Part shown: positions 13,601 to 26,044 of the stretch, piece by piece
Numbering within the stretch: position 1 is the stretch's first letter
Layout of the letters: each line of letters starts with the position of its first letter
Source of the DNA: Rotaria sp. Silwood1
Taxonomy: Eukaryota; Rotifera; Eurotatoria; Philodinida; Philodinidae
Length of the DNA: 64,000 nucleotides
Direction of reading: 5' to 3'
NCBI GenBank assembly: GCA_905250075.1
Contig: CAJNOP010000033.1
Location: forward strand, 992,613-1,056,612
Notes under the pieces: generated by a model
What the model was told of the DNA's origin: nothing
The model's database searches: none
What the model saw: only the letters and a program-made list of their open reading frames with translations
Program-made: the position numbers and the translations under genes

Positions 13601-13809
13601 GCTGCATCATTATATGCAGAAACAATTCTAGGACATCCAATTGCTCTTTTATTTAAATCAACTGTATGTATTAATATTCATATTTGAATAAAAGATATAA
13701 TTTTTGTCTTTTAAAGAATTCTCAAAGTGGTATTTCAATTGATGGTAAATCAACCGAAACGCATTTTTTATCTAATTTAATTGAAGAAATAAAAAATTTC
13801 GTCAAATGA
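4653..13809 (+). CDS. AP3D1: AP-3 complex subunit delta (delta-adaptin)
   Basis: This is the large subunit of the AP-3 coat, which sorts cargo from endosome/TGN to lysosome-related organelles. There are 22 exons: 4653-4766, 4836-4931, 4996-5076, 7121-7201, 7269-7376, 7437-7566, 7633-7772, 7837-7960, 8018-8116, 8167-8312, 8783-8931, 8994-9120, 9169-9272, 9329-9554, 9608-9753, 9827-10130, 10192-11031, 12060-12329, 12394-12482, 13404-13528, 13581-13663, 13717-13809. They total 3675 nt, 1224 aa, slightly longer than vertebrate AP3D1. The adaptin N-terminal HEAT domain (about 10-600) is highly conserved, e.g. DLVRGIRNHKDNE, LGYDISWSSFNIIEVM and ALTPLEPRLGKKLIEPL. DLDAWI at about 625 opens a long acidic and Lys-rich hinge (exons 16-17), then a C-terminal ear (about 1006-1224). 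The ATG at 4653 is chosen by homology; 4665 is an alternative. Confidence 0.97.
5440..5632. repeat. Imperfect inverted repeat in AP3D1 intron 3
   Basis: Arms of about 63 bp (5443-5506 and 5568-5630) pair imperfectly. The best block is CTGAAAATTTCAGCTC, opposite GAGCTGAAACTTTCAG. Intron 3 (5077-7120) is about 2 kb, against 50-70 nt for most introns of this gene, and I see no coding exon in the rest of it. Confidence 0.6.
8357..8760. repeat. MITE-like foldback in AP3D1 intron 10
   Basis: Terminal inverted arms of about 105 bp flank a roughly 190-bp centre. The left end reads GTCCCATAAATTCTAGGT and the right end, reversed, GTCCATAAGTTCTGGGT. The arms also share CCCTACTCAA and GAGTACTTAG. The element nearly fills the 470-bp intron. 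I cannot fix a target-site duplication. Confidence 0.75.
11563..11781. repeat. Inverted repeat in AP3D1 intron 17
   Basis: Arms of about 70 bp (11563-11633 and 11713-11781) share AACAATGCC, TTTTGAAAAAGC and the long block TTTTCTACGACCTTCCCTTA in opposite orientation. This looks like a small foldback/MITE inside the 1028-bp intron 11032-12059. Confidence 0.75.
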
Positions 13810-13935
13810 TAATTTCTTTTTATGTTCTTAGTCATGTCTTTTTTTTGTTCCTTCGTTGCATTCCATGTATTATTTTCAATCCTCTTTTTTCTTTTTCGTC
13901 GACAATATTGATTTGAAACAGTAATTTTTACCTTT

Positions 13936-13941
13936 AATAAA
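13936..13941 (+). terminator. Candidate AATAAA poly(A) signal of AP3D1
   Basis: AATAAA lies 127 nt after the AP3D1 stop codon and before the THOC1 start. The genome is AT-rich, so a chance match is possible. Confidence 0.4.
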
Positions 13942-14178
13942 TAAGGCAATATCTTTATGTATCAGATAGAGAAAAAAATCGAAGTATATTTAATTTTCTG
14001 ACACAGACAAATTCCTACGTGAATGTTGAAATATTTTCTTGTTCCGAATGATTGTAGTCAATATGTATGTGTGTGTATTTTTGTTTTTTTTTTTTTTATT
14101 AATTATTCCATTTCCATGATTATTATGTGTAAAAAATTAAAGATGAATATATATTTAATCATTATCGATTTTTTTCAG

Positions 14179-17100
14179 ATGATTGAAAGAAATTCATCGT
14201 CATTTGAATTTATTAGACAAAATGTCGAAGTAAAAGGATTTAATGTTTGAAAAGTAACAAGAAATAATTTATTATCTGTTTTAATTAGACTGATCTTAAG
14301 AAATTGGAATGGAATACTCAAAAAATTCGTGAAGTTATTAACAAGTGAGTGAATGAATTTTAAAAGATTATCTTCCTGACGCGAGGAACCAACCAAAGTG
14401 TGATCCGCCATTTGAACTTATATCAAACTATCAATGGATCTAATGATTCTTGGAATGTCCTGAAAGTTTCAATGTAGCACAGGACTGTTTTTTGGAAATT
14501 CAATATTTCAACAAAGAAACATTCTTTTCGATTGAAACTTTCAAGATATTATAAGAACCATTAGATCTATCTATGGGCAAAATATTAGATCGAAGTTTTA
14601 TTATTTGATTTCGTAAATATCCAAATATGGATGGAAAACTCAGTACAAAAAAACCTTATTACTCGGCTCTAGAAACCCATGGTAACGAACTCTTTCCGAA
14701 TATCTCTAGTCTTAACGAGATTTCTCTGTATGAAAGCCAAAAAGCTAATGATAAATTGATGAGCAAACCTCTCCAAATATTAAATCAATTTTCGATCCAC
14801 ATGATGTTCACTTGGCAAATAATAGAAAGTCTAGAATGGTTTGGTTTTACAAGCCTTTGTTCTTGATGTATCGACATTTCACTAGATTAATTGCGCTTCA
14901 GCTCATGTGGAAAATTGACTTCAGACTTTGCACGAGTAAAATTCTTAATAAGATTAGTTGATTATGCAACTATTATTTTCTTTCCGAAGACGTAAATATG
15001 TGAACAAAAATTCTCTCATGAGAAACACATCAATTTGAAGTCAACCGAATTCAATATCAAATTTTTTACATTGTTTCTTTTTCTTTTCTTTTTGAATTTA
15101 TGTAATGAATCAATCTGATCTTTAATTCAATGACTAATATTGCATAGAAATATATTTTATTTTAATATTTTAGCTGTTAATCTTTTTTTTTTGTATAGAA
15201 GTAACTCACCAGAATATCGTACAGCAGTAGAACATGCATTTCGATCTGTTCTCTTCAGTCTCATGGTAAGAATAATTTGTTTATTATTTTTAGTTAATAA
15301 ATTCTTTTATAGGAACAACAATTAGAAACTACACATGGTACAAATCTTGATGATATGGAAACTTCAACATTTGTTACTGATCAATTCTTAACAAATGTTC
15401 GAAATTTAATTGGATTTGCTATTGAAGCTGTTCATAGTGGTTAGAAAAAATTTACATTTTCTTGTATTTTTTTTGAAAATCATTTTCATATCTTATTTTT
15501 AGAACTTGCTGCAGCAACAATGCCTGTTTATCTATTTAATGATTTATTTACTTATACAACAATTGGTATCAGTGAACACATATTTGTTGTTATGGAAGAA
15601 AAAGCTTCTATATGGCGATCAGTATGTTATTATTTTCTATGAAATTTCTTTTTTTTTTTTTCATCTTATAAAATTATTTATTTTTAGCCAATCTTTTTTC
15701 AGTCTGTTAAAAATGTACTTTTAAGAATGTGCAATGGTAAATGAATCTATCCTAATTTATAAGCGAAATTTTCTAAAATATATTGAATACTTCTAGATCT
15801 ATTAAAACGTTTATCAAAAACTCAAAAAACTGTCTTTTCCGGACGTATATTGACATTTTTAGCACAACTTTTTCCGCTTAATGAAAAATCGGGTAAGAAT
15901 AATATGATTATTTTGAAACAGTAAACCGTTTTTTTTTTTATATAGGTTTAAATCAAATAGGTCATTTTAATACGGAAAATGTGACAAAAATTACTAAACC
16001 TAAACAACCAATAACACCAATAGAAGAACCTGAAGTTAGTTAGAAAAATTTTTTGATTTATGTTTTAAAAATTTCATTATACATTTGATAGAAAGAAAAA
16101 AAGATGGAAGTTGATGAAGATGGTGAAATTCATGATTTGTAAGTTATTATTAAAAGAAATTTTTATTTTTTATATTTATTATTATTATAGACATCAAAAA
16201 AGTTCAGCTGAATTTTATACAAATTTTTGGATATTACAAGATTTTTTTTCAAAACCTTTTCAACTTTGGGAACGAACATCATGGAATAATTTTGTACATG
16301 TATGTGATATTCATCGGAATCGATTTTTTTATTGAAAAATTTTCTTTTTAGAATACAAATCAAGTGCTTGATGTTTTTACAAACAGTCAATTAGATAATG
16401 TTAAAACTGTTGCTTCATCAGATGATGCATTCTTTGCAAAATATTTAACAAGTGAAAAAGTTAGTAATTCATATAAAATGTTAAAAAGATATTGACTATA
16501 TGTACAAAAAAATATTAGATAATTTATCATTGGAGGTTAATTATAATGAGCTTAGATATGCATGCAATCCGAACAATACACATTCGAGTTCGATACGAAT
16601 TAGTAACGTTTAACTTTGATATTTTCAAGACAGAATATTAGAATACATTGTATCTATGCCTTTGATTGATCCGAATAGCTATAAGATACATAGGAAAAGA
16701 TCTTTCGGCAGATATAAGATAAAAGAATTTTGCCAGCATCTGAATACTTTATAATTGATACAATAAGAAGCAAAAGAATGAAATAAAGAACCATTCGTAA
16801 GAATAAAAATACGACTGTTGATGCTAAACTGTTTTGTTTATATGAGACTAAACTTGAATAAAATATATTCATGATGGTGTGGAAGATGTTTCAAAACTAC
16901 TATTAGGTCATTGACAACTTCTTTTTTTTTTAACTATGTAAAGACATTTCAAACTTATTTGGTATGATAATAAATGGATCTCATGATGGAAAATCTTCAA
17001 TTGATAAATCTCATTTAGAAATATTCAGTATTGATGTTAATACTGAATAATAAGTCACTGATGCCCAGTTCACTGAAGCAGTAAATATACTGACATTCAC

Positions 17101-19544
17101 ATTTGCTGCAAAGTTATGACACGAGCTCTATCAAAATATACTCTTTGTTGTAACTGTATGTTTGAATGCTTCACTAAACACTGATACGAGTGTGCAATAG
17201 CTACGCACAAATGATGATATCGGTAATCAGTAAACTGAAACTGCATATCAATGATCTCATTTGAATTTCTGTATAAAATATGAGTAAGTTGTATTGAGAT
17301 TAAGAAAAATCAGCAACAATCTCAATAGATGGATGAGCGGTCTCCATCGAAATATGACCTTAGGAGTTTTTAATAGTATTTGCATGTAATATTTGAACTA
17401 CAGTAATTCAAAGTTTATTTTTTTATATGAAAATTTTCACGTTATGAACTTTATACATTATTTTCTCCCTATCCAAAAAAAAAGATATTTATTTGAACTT
17501 TCAAGGCAAACTCTTTTAACTTTATAGACAGCTACTTAAAAACCCAAATATGAAACCACTGGATAGCCAAATGTCAAAGTTACTGTTGCGAAAATTCTGT
17601 TTCTTTTTTCTCTATAGTTATTAGAACTACAATTGAATGATGTAACATTTCGACAAAACATACTTGTTCAATTTCTTATTATATTTCAATATCTTGTTTT
17701 ACCTGTAAAATTCAAACAACCACAACAAACACTTAATGAAGAACAATCTCAATGGATTAAAAAAACAACCAATCAAATTAATGATGTAAATTTTTTCAAA
17801 AGATTACTTTCATTCTAATCAAATCTGTTTTTTCTTTATAGCTATTAAAACAGACTGGAACAAATGCTGATGTATTTACTATTTGTATTCAGGTTTGAAC
17901 ATCAAATTTTACGAATTTAAGAAAAATAAATAATATCTATTTCAATATTTAGCATATACTTAAACGAGAAGAAATGTGGAATCTTTGGAAAAATAATGGT
18001 TGTCCAGATTTTTCGAAATCTAAACTCAATTTTCAGAAAAAAAATTCCAATCAAAGTTATGCACCATATCGATTATCCGATAATATTCGGTAATATAAAT
18101 ACAATATTTATCTAATAATTAATGGAGAGGAGTTAAAAGTCGATGGACTTGGCTGTATCACGAATAATTCGGGCATAGAAATAACTGGCGCTTTGCAGTT
18201 TTCCATGCTTGAAAGAGGACAAATATCTTTATCAAAGCATGTAAAAAGCACACAAGCAAACAATGGTCAGGTCTCAGTGATCATTTTCGAAACTATAATC
18301 ATAAAAGTTTTCTCTTTGCATGTTGATTTTTCAGAAAGCCGTTCGATAGAGAAAATCAAGGTCTCTCAATCTACTTAGGACAAACCTCTCCAAATGGTTC
18401 CATTGTCATGTTATAAGTATTCTTCTAAAACCTTCGAAATCCACCAACGGATCGACTACTCACTCTGATACTGATACTATGGCAATCGAACCATTTTGAG
18501 AAGTCGGTCTTGTCTAAATTGAAAAACCTTGATTTTTCTCTATCGAATGACTATCTTGAAAATAAATATGTAATGTGAAGATTTTTATGAACATAGGTTC
18601 AAAACTCATCACTAAACGCTAACCATTGCTCTGTTGTTTGATATTGACATGGTTTGATAAAATTATCTGTCCTCTTGCAAATAGTGAAAATTGTAGTGTC
18701 AAGTGTTTATATGCTTGAGTTTTTCGTAATACAACCAAGTTCATGGACTTTCTGAACAGATACTAATATCAAAATGTTAGTTGCAACATTCTTTTCTCAT
18801 TGATATCTGATTCAATGAAAGTAGTCAAGAAAAGTTCTAACAGACTGATTTAATTTCTTACGCATTTCTCTCCTCTCTTTTAATTATTTTCTTTGTTTTT
18901 TGTTTCTTAGACAATCAATACAGCAAGCATCAAAACGTCGAACAATGAATTTTGAAGAATTAAGAAATACCAGTCAACAATTTATTCCATCTATTCGTGA
19001 ATTTTTTGAACCAATTATTGAACAACTTCAAACAGTTTCATTAAAAGGATCAACAAATGATTCTAATGATAATAAAGAACAAATAACAAAAGAACTTGAA
19101 AAAGAACGTGAACGAATATTACAACAAGATCCATCACTTGTTTGGCGTGCCTTACGTTTATTAGCACGTCAATCACCATATTTTTTCGTTCATAATACTC
19201 AAACAGTACCAAGTATGGCACAATTTCTTGTTTCAACATGTGAAAAAATTCGACGTGAATATATAACATTATCAACAACAACAACAACACCAATAACATT
19301 GGCTGCACCAACACCTCCACCAGCAACATCAACAACAAATAATGAAGTTGATGATGAAGATACAACAATGGATGATGAACCACTTGAAAATCCACCAAGT
19401 ACAGGTGATACAACGAATACTGATCAAGAAATTGAAGAAGAAACAACAACAACGACAACACCTTCGATACCTAAAGTTGAAGAAGACGATGATGATGATA
19501 ATCGTGAAAGACGATTTTCATCAACAAAACGAACAACAAAATAA
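14179..19544 (+). CDS. THOC1: THO complex subunit 1 (Hpr1 homologue), without C-terminal death domain
   Basis: THOC1 is a nuclear TREX/THO subunit that couples transcription to mRNA export. Exons are 14179-14229, 14289-14344, 15199-15265, 15313-15439, 15503-15621, 15688-15736, 15797-15892, 15946-16034, 16092-16138, 16191-16299, 16352-16459, 17618-17785, 17842-17892, 17953-18089 and 18911-19544, giving 635 aa. Diagnostic segments are LLRMCN followed by [56 protein letters not shown] and WRALRLLAR (about 503-511). After that the protein becomes a Thr/Glu/Asp-rich tail (about 555-635) and stops, where vertebrate THOC1 has a death domain. The ATG directly follows a TTTTTTTCAG acceptor, so a 5' UTR intron is likely. 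Introns 2, 11 and 14 are large and repeat-bearing. Confidence 0.93.
14428..14579. repeat. Inverted repeat in THOC1 intron 2
   Basis: Arms 14430-14473 and 14530-14577 share, in opposite orientation, GATCTAATG, TTCTT and CTTGAAAGTTTCAAT. The stem block resembles the TGAAANTTTCA core of the inverted repeat at 5440-5632. Confidence 0.65.
16943..17240 (+). pseudogene. Coding-like relic inside THOC1 intron 11
   Basis: Directly after an acceptor-like GTAAAG, one plus-strand frame runs for nearly 100 codons with four interruptions (tandem TAA TAA at about 17048, TGA at about 17117, TAG at about 17198). It reads like protein, e.g. [18 protein letters not shown], then [15 protein letters not shown], then [20 protein letters not shown] perfect 11-bp stem with a 6-nt loop lies at 17022-17049. 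I cannot name the parent gene. It could be a dead nested gene, an exon lost by decay, or chance. Confidence 0.4.
18130..18757. repeat. Long foldback element filling THOC1 intron 14
   Basis: The two halves of this roughly 628-bp segment are imperfect reverse complements, with arms of about 300 bp. Matched pairs from the outside in include GACTTGG..TGTAT..ACGA, GAGGACA, TTTATCAAA, CAATGGT, CATTCGATAGAGAAAAATCAA and AAATGGTTC. The intron is 821 bp, so most of it is this one element. No ORF of note is inside. Confidence 0.8.
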
Positions 19545-19781
19545 TCTCATGTGTTTTTTTTTCTTAATTTTCTTTTTTCCTGTTTCAACACGGTACAATA
19601 TGTTCTTGTATTTTTACTAAAAGAATTTCAATGAAAGAGAAACAAATCAAATTAAGTCTTATCTTTTAATTTAATATTATTCGTCATTACTAAAGTTTTT
19701 CTATAAGGAAAAAAAGAAGAGTCATTTGATGATCAGTCTAATCTTGTTTTGTGTGAGTTATTGAGTTTTAGATTAAATAAA

Positions 19782-21579
19782 ATGACATCATTAGCAACAA
19801 TAACCGATGATGAAAAAAAACGTTATGTTATTATGAGTTATATGTTTGAATGTGGTAAATAATTAAAGTTTTATTTATTAAAAACATAAGTTTTGTTGTT
19901 TCTTTTTTAATTTTTTAGCGGCTAAACTTCGATTGAGTATTGTAACAACAGCATCAGCTGCTGTTATTTATCATAAATGTTCTCGTTATCTTGAAAAATC
20001 AGATTTTGATCAATATGTAAGTTTGAAATGTGCTATTATATTATTTTTAAGTTTATTCTATAGACTTTGGCAGCAACAGCTTTATCACTAGCAAGTAAAT
20101 ATGAAGAAGAACATGTCAAAATTCGAGATTTAATCAATGTTACATATAGGTATGTTGCATAAAATAATAAACGAAATGCATGTTCATATTAAAGCGAAAA
20201 ATTTCAATGCTTTTTCTTAATAGAAACTGTCTCTTTTGATATATAGTACAAATAAACTAGAAGACATGATAATTAGTCACATTAATTACTACTAAAATGC
20301 TATGTCGATTCTCTTTCGATTATGTAATCGTCTTTAAAGCTCTTACTAAAGACTCACATATATGGATAGGAAATCTAGGAATTTTTATTGTAGCTGCCAT
20401 TTAGAGTTCATTGAGCCTAAAATATTTCGATCCGGATTCGGATTCAAACCTTGACCTAATTGATTAAATTTTTTCGAATCCAGGCTGGGTCGAGTTTTAC
20501 TTTGATATTCTTAATGAAGTTTTATAATCAGACTTAGATAATCGTTCTGAAAATATGAGATATTTTTTCCGGTTTCTTGTATGGGATGACCAGCGCAGTC
20601 TACACACTTTTCAGATGATTACAATCATCAAATCAAAAATTTTTGGAAATGATTAACAGAAAAATATCTAGCTCGGATTCAACCGAAACTGGCCTGACAG
20701 GCTCTAATACTATTTCATTCTAATAAGCATAGAATCAGAAACGATAGTTTAATGGAAGAGACAGAGCAGTATCTATTTTCAATATGGATATTTAAGTTAA
20801 CGAAATTTCAAAACCCATTTGAATTTGATTCATTTATTATAAAACACAAAATACAGGCAAAAGATAAGAATCTTATATACATATAAGAAAAAAAGCTGAC
20901 ACTTCGTTGAAAATTTGAAACATAATCTCGTCATAGCTATTATCACGTCTGTGTGGCGCTTGAACTCTATGATACCACTAATGGAACTGTTTATTCATTT
21001 TTTTATAAATCTTTTTAGAACACTTCATCCAAATCGACCACATTTACGTATATCAAATGAATATTATCGTTTACGTAATACATTAGTAGATTGTGAATTA
21101 TTTCTAATTCGTATACTTGGTTTTCATTTTCAATTTAATCATCCAAATAAATATCTTCTTCATTATTTTGATACATTAAGTAAATGGATAGCAATAACAC
21201 CATCAACACCAATTAAAAATAATATTAATTTAATTGATATTGCTATGTCTATTCTACAAGATACATATTATGACTATACATTAATTAAAGATTTTTCACC
21301 ACAACATATTGCAATTGTGATTATTTATCTTGTAATTAAAACTTATGGTTTGGATATACCAGGTGTAACGAATGAAGATGAACATATTCATTGGATGAAA
21401 GTAATACAACAGAAAATTATTACAAACAAAAAAGAAAATCTTAATTCTTTTTTTATCTATAGGTATTTAGTTCAACAATAACCAATGATATTCTCGTTCA
21501 AATCATTACTCGAATTAATACTCTTTATAAATATGTTGAACGAACATTAGAACATTCATCATCAACTAAATCTCATTAG
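19782..21579 (+). CDS. CCNQ: Cyclin-Q (FAM58-type cyclin, CDK10 partner)
   Basis: Cyclin-Q activates CDK10 and is a short cyclin of about 250 aa. Exons are 19782-19854, 19919-20016, 20064-20149, 21019-21400 and 21463-21579, encoding 251 aa, matching the family length. The cyclin box is visible: MSYMFECAAKLRLSI, IYHKCSRYLEKSDFDQY, LASKYEEEHVKIRDLINVTYR, LVDCELFLIRILGF and NHPNKYLLHYFDTLSKW. The second fold includes FSPQHIAIVIIYLVIKTYG. The start ATG lies 238 bp after the THOC1 stop and is preceded by in-frame stops. Intron 3 (20150-21018) is 869 bp; the others are 47-64 nt. Other short cyclins (L, T, K) are possible alternatives but fit less well. Confidence 0.9.
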
Positions 21580-24565
21580 TCACAATTTTTGTTTGTTTAC
21601 TTGTCTTGTTAAAAAATTGTTTGTCTAAGTAAAGATCATGTAATGCAAAAGTCTATATTGTTTGTAGATTCTGTTTTTTTTCCACTATTACACTTGCATT
21701 CTATAATCTTGTAAAATAGTCAAAGAGACGATAGTCGTTGACTAGCGAAGAAAAAAACGACCCACAAAACGAGATAACGAATTATGGCGAAATATTATAT
21801 AACTTGTTGCAATAACATATTTTGGGCATACTAAAAATAATGGCAGTGGTACTTTAGTTCTCTAGAAAAAGCTTGAAGAAACTTCCTCCCTACATTTACT
21901 GATAGTAAACACGCGGCTGCATTTTTCTACGCTGTTCTATCATTCTTCAGCTAATATCATAATAGTAAAATTTTCATCAAATCAGCTTCACTATCATGCA
22001 TGGCGCTTACATTAGTCTATATTATCTTTGCCATGTATTCTTTTTGTTCTTCTCCTCTAATGCATAACTGTTTAGATTATATATTAGAGTCTACAAAAAG
22101 TAGTGACAATGGAATAAAAACGAGATACAGAAACAAGTAGACCGTGCTTCATCTTCGATCTCTTATTGGCATCCACGGAACCATGGAGATCATCTTTTAA
22201 CTGTTCTAAGAGGAGCAGCTTCATCATCACAAACAGAACATAATTCATCATACATAACTCTTGCTTGAACATTAAATGCAGTGCGTACCTTAATGCAGAA
22301 GCAAAAATTTTCTTTATGCCTCTAAAACAAAGATGAAAAGTATCACGGTTCAACCGAACTTTATTTTTCTTGAGAACATCCTAATAGACTACAGATACAA
22401 GCAAAACAAACTAGCCACGTGTCTTTATATATGTATATGTACTAGACAAAATTAAACTTGAGCAAAATTGTTTTTTAATTAGAAATAAAGCTACGGAATA
22501 GTTTTTTTGTATGTTAAAGTAAATTCGAACTATCATTTGCAGTAACAGAACATGACACGTACTTCTTTATTTAACTAGACGCAGTAGTCATTTCTACTAA
22601 TTCATATTGTAATTCATGCACCAAATCACTTATGCGTCGACATCGGAAAATGGGTTTCTGAAGCATTTCTACGAACGAATCAATTAACGTTTTTAATTTT
22701 TAGACTGTTGAATTCGGAGAGAAGGCAGTTATTATTTTATGATCGAGAATACATGAACAAAAAAATTTCATTTTTTGTTAGAACATAGCTGTAAAAGATT
22801 TAGCAGGATGATATATTTTCATTTTACATATTATCTATGAACTACCTTGAATTCGAAGACAAATACATCTCGATAAAAACACTACTCAAAAGACATAAGC
22901 TTAAAACTTGCTAAGATAGACTAAATTTCAATTAAAATGAAACATAATAATAGTCACAGTTGACATGAGCATCTAGTTGAGTTTGGAATGCTTGAATGGA
23001 TTTATAAAAATTCTTTTTGAAAAACGACTATGATAGGAATGCAGCTTTATAAATATAATAGGCTATTTCATTGAAACAAAAGTTCAATAAATATAGTCGC
23101 ATTAAAAACAGAGAATAAAAAATTCGAATGTTTTTTTTCTGTTACCGATAGAAAAAATAATAAACGATTCTTCTAGTATATATATTTCAGTTTATTTTTT
23201 GACTGCTCTATTTCAGTTGCTGCTTACTAGAGATAAACATCGAGTGTGTTCTTTTTTGAAATCATTTTAGATTTCTTTATCTGTTATCTTTTGTTTAAAT
23301 GGATTCGTATCGTTTTTTATTTAGTAAGGTATGTCGTATGTCGTCTCTTTTGTTTTGATAGTACTAATGTGAACTGAAAAATCAGCAGAAGTAAAGAGTT
23401 AATTGGTATATTATCAAAAGATGCAATCCCAAATTATTGAAGAAGGTCTATGCGCCACATACCATGGATTACACTACTATTTAAACAACAAATTAAACTT
23501 TTAATTTTATTTGTGTTTATAAACATTCATTATGCTCTAATATTGGATCTACGACAGATGCGCATGAACTAAAAAATTCATCGTTATACTTCAGAAGACA
23601 ACAAAGATACAAAGCGGTAACAGAACCAAAAAAACTTGTATTTTATTAACAAAATCACAAATATAATACTTAGATTTGTAAACAATCAGTTTTATTTATG
23701 TGACACTTTTGGTTTTTACATCATATTCTTAATGAGAAAATAGAATCAAAAAAGATTTTATCCAGTAATTACAGTTAATGAGCTAGCTGGTAATATAGTT
23801 ACTTGTGTGCTTATATTTTAGTGTCTGAGCTTTTTACTACCAGCTATTCTTCTCACAAAAATTTAAGATAGTTGATATAATGTTGTGATGAAATCGAATA
23901 TTCAAAATCAAACAGTTCTTCGCATTGACACAGTCTGATAGACAACATTTGTCCAAAAATCTGTTGGTTTTCTAATGTCAGACTTTTCCACAATGTTCCA
24001 AATCATTCATTACAATGTCCTTTGGAAGGGATACTCAGTCTCAAAAGGGTTAATATATACAACAGAGTCATTTCAAGATGATCAAAAAATAATTTTTCTT
24101 ATTTAACTACTGAACTTATTAATATCATTCTCTACCTTCTCAAAAGGATTTCAAGTTCCTATCTCTTTATATTTTTATTTTATTTCAGAGTATAAATATC
24201 AATTTGTCATCTCGTGCTTAATTTTCAGGATCTTCTAATATTATAAGTATGACACACATTCGGTGCAATGTACCATTCTTGTTACAAATCGCTCACGTAA
24301 TCTTGCTTCTCATGTAAATAAATACTCATCAATCCATCATTCAATACTCCCGTATTCCCCAGATAAAAAATACATCGAAAATATTTAGTCTATACAAAAA
24401 AGCTAGCAATCTACTAGCCATTGAACTTTCAGCAATCATTCAATTTCCCCAATATATACGTAGAATATACTATGGTTTTTACTATCAGTCAATATATAGA
24501 GAATACTTTTGTGAACCTTTTATCAAAAATAAAAGTCTCACTGCCACTGCTTATGGTATGTTCAC
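21580..24565. other. Gene-poor intergenic stretch
   Basis: I find no exon chain, RNA gene or clear repeat here. Reading frames are short and lack coding character. A 90-codon minus-strand frame near 22084-22353 has no recognisable domain and no splice context. Confidence 0.6.
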
Positions 24566-25520
24566 TGTAAAAATAAAAGCGCAAAATAATAACCCTTTGC
24601 TCTAAGTACAAATTTTCATAAACCCTTCAAGGGTTTATGAGACGAAGGGTTTATGAAAGCAAGAGTATATGAAAATAAAGAGGGTTTATTATTTTAGCTT
24701 TAAGAGTACCCCTTTCCTCGCCCAAAATTTTTGTTTTTTTCATTTTTGGTTTTTTGTGACCATTGTATAGTTTCAAGTAATGTCTATCTACTGACTATAT
24801 TTGGGAAACCAACAATTACCTTTAAAGATTAAAAAATTCGAGGAGAAATTAAATTTACATAGTGAAAATAGTTAAAATTTTATATTTCTTTTTGTTTTTT
24901 TCTCAAAATCAAATTTTCAGTAGAAAAAGTATTGTTTCGCCCCCGTTTCTCCGGCATGGTAAGAGAGATCGAGCTGAAACTCTTTTTTTTTACATATCTA
25001 CTCACCATTTGGGGTGAGTACTTTTTTTCTTTTCAAGAATTATTGCTCTGGTGATTTTTGGCAGCTTTCACAAAATTTGCTAAAGGAATAAAAACAAGCG
25101 TTTTTAGGATAGGCTCAGTATTTTGACTTTTTTATTGAAACAACAAAAGACAAAAAGAAACTAAAAAAATGTGCACCCCAAACAGTGTCTACTACCTGTA
25201 AAAAAATTTTCAGCTCAATCGAACATACCGTCTTGGAGAAACGGGGGCGAAAACTAGCGCCATTTTTCGACACTGTGATCCTATTATCTCATAGAAGACA
25301 GCATCAGGGAATTTTGAGTCTATGACAACTTTTGCTGTACTCATCAAGATCTATCTGTCCTGAAAATTTCAAATTTTTCTAATGAGCCGTTCTCAAGAAA
25401 CTCCGGAAAGGGGGGGGGGGGAAATATTCTTAAGGGTATATCATTCTACGGTTTCAGCAAAAGGGGTTTATTATTTTACCCTTAAGGATGCATTATTTTA
25501 CAGCTTCAGCTAAAGTAGAG
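24566..25520. repeat. Composite foldback region with AAACCCTT-type ends
   Basis: The outer parts (about 24567-24710 and 25435-25505) share AAAATAATAAACCC-type sequence in opposite orientation, with several AGGGTTTATGA copies at 24635-24700. Inside sits a second inverted repeat: 24932-25025 and 25170-25256 share CGCCCCCGTTTCTCC and GAGCTGAAA. A 12-G run lies at 25410-25421. It looks like nested or composite non-autonomous elements; no ORF is supported. Confidence 0.55.
25285..25420 (+). repeat. Dispersed repeat copy, related to 48515-48650 (opposite strand)
   Basis: The reverse complement of 48515-48650 aligns by eye. Shared blocks in order are GGGAAATT-like, ATCAAGATC, ATCT, TCTGAAA, TTTGAAAT/TTTCAAAT, TGAGNC and TTCTCANGAAA. 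The segment abuts the inverted repeat at 24932-25256, and the other copy is also followed by a CGCCCCGCTTTCTC block. Confidence 0.55.
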
Positions 25521-26044
25521 GTGGATATCAGACAAATTTATCGCGAACAGGAATATATAGCGGATCTGCAGTTTTCACCTATGAAGTAAGAGGGGGCATC
25601 TGAACATCTTTCTTTGCAATTATATGCAACACGAAATAGTTTTCGATACCAATTTGTTCACAAAGCATTTTAAAAATGCCTAAAAACCAACAGCTGTTGT
25701 TATGAAACTTTGATAGTAGTTAAGAAAATCTGCTTGAAAATTAGCCCGGTTCCATACTATTTAGAAGTGCAAAAACAGGTTAATTTGCTCGATATTAAGA
25801 TTTGAAACAATGATAATTCGAATTATCTCTTGTGGCGTAGATCTCCAGCCCCTTTATCGGAGACATCAGTCTGAACCTAAACTTGACCAGAATGACTGCC
25901 GATTTTTAAGAAGTTTTTTGAATGTTTTGTAAACACGATTGGTTTTAAAACAAAATCGTATTTGTTATAACGTCAGAAAATAAAGTTCCAATGCCTCTCT
26001 TTCGATTATTGAAAACTCCATGTCTCTAACTATTACTGTTCTCG

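Noticed and set aside
19063-19461. 132-codon minus-strand frame, Leu/Val-rich
   Set aside because: Antisense shadow of the Thr/Asp-rich last exon of THOC1.
22084-22353. 89-codon minus-strand frame
   Set aside because: No recognisable domain, no splice context and atypical composition; likely chance.
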